Shown here one piece after another: positions 5,926-7,661 of a stretch of DNA of 7,661 bases. Each line of letters starts with the position of its first letter. Position 1 is the stretch's first letter. The notes beneath the pieces were generated by a model. The model worked only from the letters and a program-made list of their open reading frames with translations, searched no databases and was not told the origin of the DNA. The stretch spans positions 1 through 7,661 of the forward strand of contig CADCWK010000103.1 of assembly GCA_902806375.1 (NCBI GenBank), given 5' to 3'. The position numbers were made by a program, and so were the translations under genes. The stretch is from an uncultured Thermomicrobiales bacterium. Lineage in GTDB: Bacteria > Chloroflexota > Chloroflexia > Thermomicrobiales > UBA6265.

Positions 5926-7539
5926 ATGGTGACACTCGATCGGCGCGACGGCCCGGCTGGCGACGATATCCGGCGCGACCGGTCGGCGGGACCGGCGGGG
6001 AAACCCGGGCGGCCGCCGGTCGCGGCGGTCAGTATCGCCCTCGACCGGTCGTCCGGGACGCCGGTCTATCGGCAGATCGAAGAGGCGATCACGGCGGGGA
6101 TTCGCTCGGGCCGACTGCGCGTCGGGACCCGGCTACCCCCGGAGCGGACGCTCGCCCAGCAGCTCGGAGTCGACCGGACCACCGTGGTGGCGGCGTACCG
6201 CAACCTCGCGGCCGAGGGCTGGGTGGCGCCGCTGGTCGGGCGGGGAACGGTCATCAGCGGCATCCCGGCCGCCAGACGGCCGACGGCCAGCGGCGACGCG
6301 GCGCTGCCGGTCTTCGCCTGGGACGATGTCCTGACGGCCCAGCCGGACGATGAGGCCGTCCTCGACGACCTCGAGGCCGCGGCGCGGCGACCGGGGATGC
6401 TGTCGCTCGCGAGCGGTGTCCCGGCGGCCGAGGGTTACCCGATCGCCGAGTTCCGCAGCCTGCTCGGCGACGCCCTCCGGCAGAGCGGCGAGGCCCTGCT
6501 CCAGTACGCACCGGCCGAGGGCCTCCCGGTGCTGCGCGACGAGATCGCCCGGATGATGCGGGCCCGCGGGGTGGAGGTCGGTGGCGACGGCGTCCTGATC
6601 TGCGCCGGCAGCCAGCAGGGGCTGTATCTGCTGGCACGGGCACTCGTCGTCCCCGGCGATACGGTCGCCGTCGAGGCGCCGACGTACCTCGGGGCGATCA
6701 GCGTCTTCCGCGCCGCCGACGCCCACCTCGTGCCGTTGCCGCGGGACCGCGACGGGCTCGACCCGCTCCGTCTCGAGGCGCTGCTGGCCCGCCGGACCGT
6801 GAAGCTGATCTACCTCCTGCCGACCTTCCAGAACCCGACCGGTGAGACCCTCGCGCTCGATCGGCGCCGGCACGTCCTGGACGTCGCCGCCCGCTACGGC
6901 GTCCCGATCATCGAGGACGACCCCTACGGCGAGTTGCGCTACGGGGGCGAGCCGGTCCCGTCGCTCTTCGGGCTGGCCGGGGCCGACGGTGGCGTCGCGT
7001 ACCTCTCGACGTTCTCCAAGGTGCTGTTCCCCGGGTTCCGCGTCGGCTGGGTTGCCGGGGCGGCGGCGCTGATCGAGCGGCTGCGGCGGGAGAAGGCGCT
7101 CGTCGACCTGGACAGCAACGCGGTCGTCCAGGCCGCCGTCGCCGAGTACCTGGCGCAGGGGCTGCTCGACGACCACCTCACCCGGGTCCGGCCGGCCTAC
7201 CGCGACCGGCGGGACGCCCTGGTCGAGGGGCTGACGGCTGGCGGCCCGGTCCCGGCGACCTGGCGGCTGCCCGAGGGCGGGTTCTCGCTCTGGGTCGAGC
7301 TGGAGTCGGGCCTGCGGGCGCGGGACGTGCTGCGGTCGGCGATCGTCGCGGGGGTCAGCTTCGTGCCGGGCGACGTCTTCCACGTCGACGGTGGCGGCCG
7401 GTCGGCGATGCGCCTGTCGTTCCCCGCCCTGACGCCGGCCGAACTCCGGCAGGCGGGCGCCCGGCTGGCCGACGCGATCCGGACAGAGGCTGGTCGTCGG
7501 GCCGGTCGCGGCCGTGAGGCGGTCTCCCGGATCGTCTAA
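5926..7539 (+). CDS. MocR-type regulator: GntR winged helix fused to a class I aminotransferase-like domain
   Basis: MocR proteins are PLP-binding dimeric transcription factors, often controlling an adjacent divergent gene in response to PLP or an amino compound. From ATG 5926 the protein is 537 residues, slightly longer than the usual 450-500 because of about 33 disordered, charged N-terminal residues. The GntR winged helix spans about 37-111: GTPVYRQIEEAI (44-55), GTRLPPERTLAQQLGVDRTT (67-86), VGRGTVIS (104-111). After a linker, the fold-type I aminotransferase domain covers about 155-520: LLQYAPAEG (191-199), the QNPTG loop (302-306), EDDPYGELRY (330-339) with the cofactor aspartate, STFSK with PLP lysine K365, the phosphate arginine in PGFRVGW (369-375), and MRLSF (495-499) with the likely carboxylate-binding R496. 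All PLP residues are intact, so an actual aminotransferase (LysN/ARO8-like) cannot be ruled out. The in-frame GTG at 5896 would add ten residues. The effector and target are unknown. Confidence 0.9.
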   Translation: MVTLDRRDGPAGDDIRRDRSAGPAGKPGRPPVAAVSIALDRSSGTPVYRQIEEAITAGIRSGRLRVGTRLPPERTLAQQLGVDRTTVVAAYRNLAAEGWVAPLVGRGTVISGIPAARRPTASGDAALPVFAWDDVLTAQPDDEAVLDDLEAAARRPGMLSLASGVPAAEGYPIAEFRSLLGDALRQSGEALLQYAPAEGLPVLRDEIARMMRARGVEVGGDGVLICAGSQQGLYLLARALVVPGDTVAVEAPTYLGAISVFRAADAHLVPLPRDRDGLDPLRLEALLARRTVKLIYLLPTFQNPTGETLALDRRRHVLDVAARYGVPIIEDDPYGELRYGGEPVPSLFGLAGADGGVAYLSTFSKVLFPGFRVGWVAGAAALIERLRREKALVDLDSNAVVQAAVAEYLAQGLLDDHLTRVRPAYRDRRDALVEGLTAGGPVPATWRLPEGGFSLWVELESGLRARDVLRSAIVAGVSFVPGDVFHVDGGGRSAMRLSFPALTPAELRQAGARLADAIRTEAGRRAGRGREAVSRIV

Positions 7540-7661
7540 ATCCCGCAGCACATCGTGACCAGAGGGACGTGGTCCGTGCCGGGCCGGCCCTGACCGCGCA
7601 GCCAGATGCCACACGCCCCGAGTCCTGGCGATTCGGCCGGAAATACCTGGCGGTACGAGGT
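7540..7661. other. Non-coding tail after the MocR gene
   Basis: I see no gene start here on either strand. A short inverted repeat, GACCA-N8-TGGTC (7557-7574), begins 17 nt after the stop and could be a weak terminator, but its 5-bp stem and lack of a T-run make this doubtful. GGGCCGGCCC (7581-7590) is a perfect 10-bp palindrome, unremarkable at this GC content. Confidence 0.3.

Noticed and set aside
7581..7590. GGGCCGGCCC palindrome as a possible operator or recombination site.
   Set aside because: A short G/C-only palindrome is expected by chance at this base composition and has no flanking structure.
6133..7614. Long minus-strand open frame antisense to the MocR gene.
   Set aside because: The composition is Arg/Gln/Asp-rich shadow sequence, while the plus strand carries every GntR and aminotransferase motif.
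1..7661. tRNA, rRNA, CRISPR array, insertion sequence or toxin-antitoxin pair.
   Set aside because: No cloverleaf, regularly spaced repeat, transposase motif, terminal repeat pair or small paired gene was seen.

Overview
This is an ordinary chromosomal stretch from a GC-rich bacterium. Third codon positions are mostly G or C, CGG is a very common arginine codon, and long antisense shadow frames follow from that. The mix of an actinobacterial/chloroflexal style GDP-mannose pyrophosphorylase, a MocR regulator, a xylulokinase and a single Hsp20 fits a high-GC Chloroflexota or Actinomycetota genome. That assignment is inference; no rRNA or other phylogenetic marker is present.

Layout: five protein genes alternate strictly in strand (+, -, +, -, +), so each looks like its own transcription unit. 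(1) At the left edge is the C-terminal part of a UPF1/DNA2-like superfamily 1 helicase (+), cut by the window start. (2) Next is a small heat-shock protein of the Hsp20 family (-), with a near-consensus sigma-70-type promoter and a strong ribosome binding site. (3) Then comes a mannose-1-phosphate guanylyltransferase (+), which makes GDP-mannose. (4) Then a xylulokinase of the FGGY family (-). (5) Last is a MocR-type regulator (+), a GntR winged helix fused to an aminotransferase-like domain.

Both convergent gene ends hold a GC-rich hairpin: a perfect 17-bp stem between genes 1 and 2, and a bulged 10-bp stem between genes 3 and 4. Neither has a T-run on either side, so they look like shared bidirectional terminators of the U-tract-less type. 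The two divergent intergenic regions (about 390 bp between hsp20 and manC, about 120 bp between xylB and the MocR gene) hold the start signals and a few small inverted repeats.

The genes do not form one pathway. Their roles are nucleic-acid unwinding, proteostasis, nucleotide-sugar synthesis for glycans, pentulose phosphorylation, and PLP-linked regulation. The only plausible regulatory pairing is the MocR gene with the divergent xylulokinase gene. I see no mobile element, CRISPR array, RNA gene or convincing new multi-gene system. The most useful leads are the terminator-like hairpins, a possible structured 5' UTR on hsp20, the MocR/xylB pairing and the unknown N-terminal part of the helicase.
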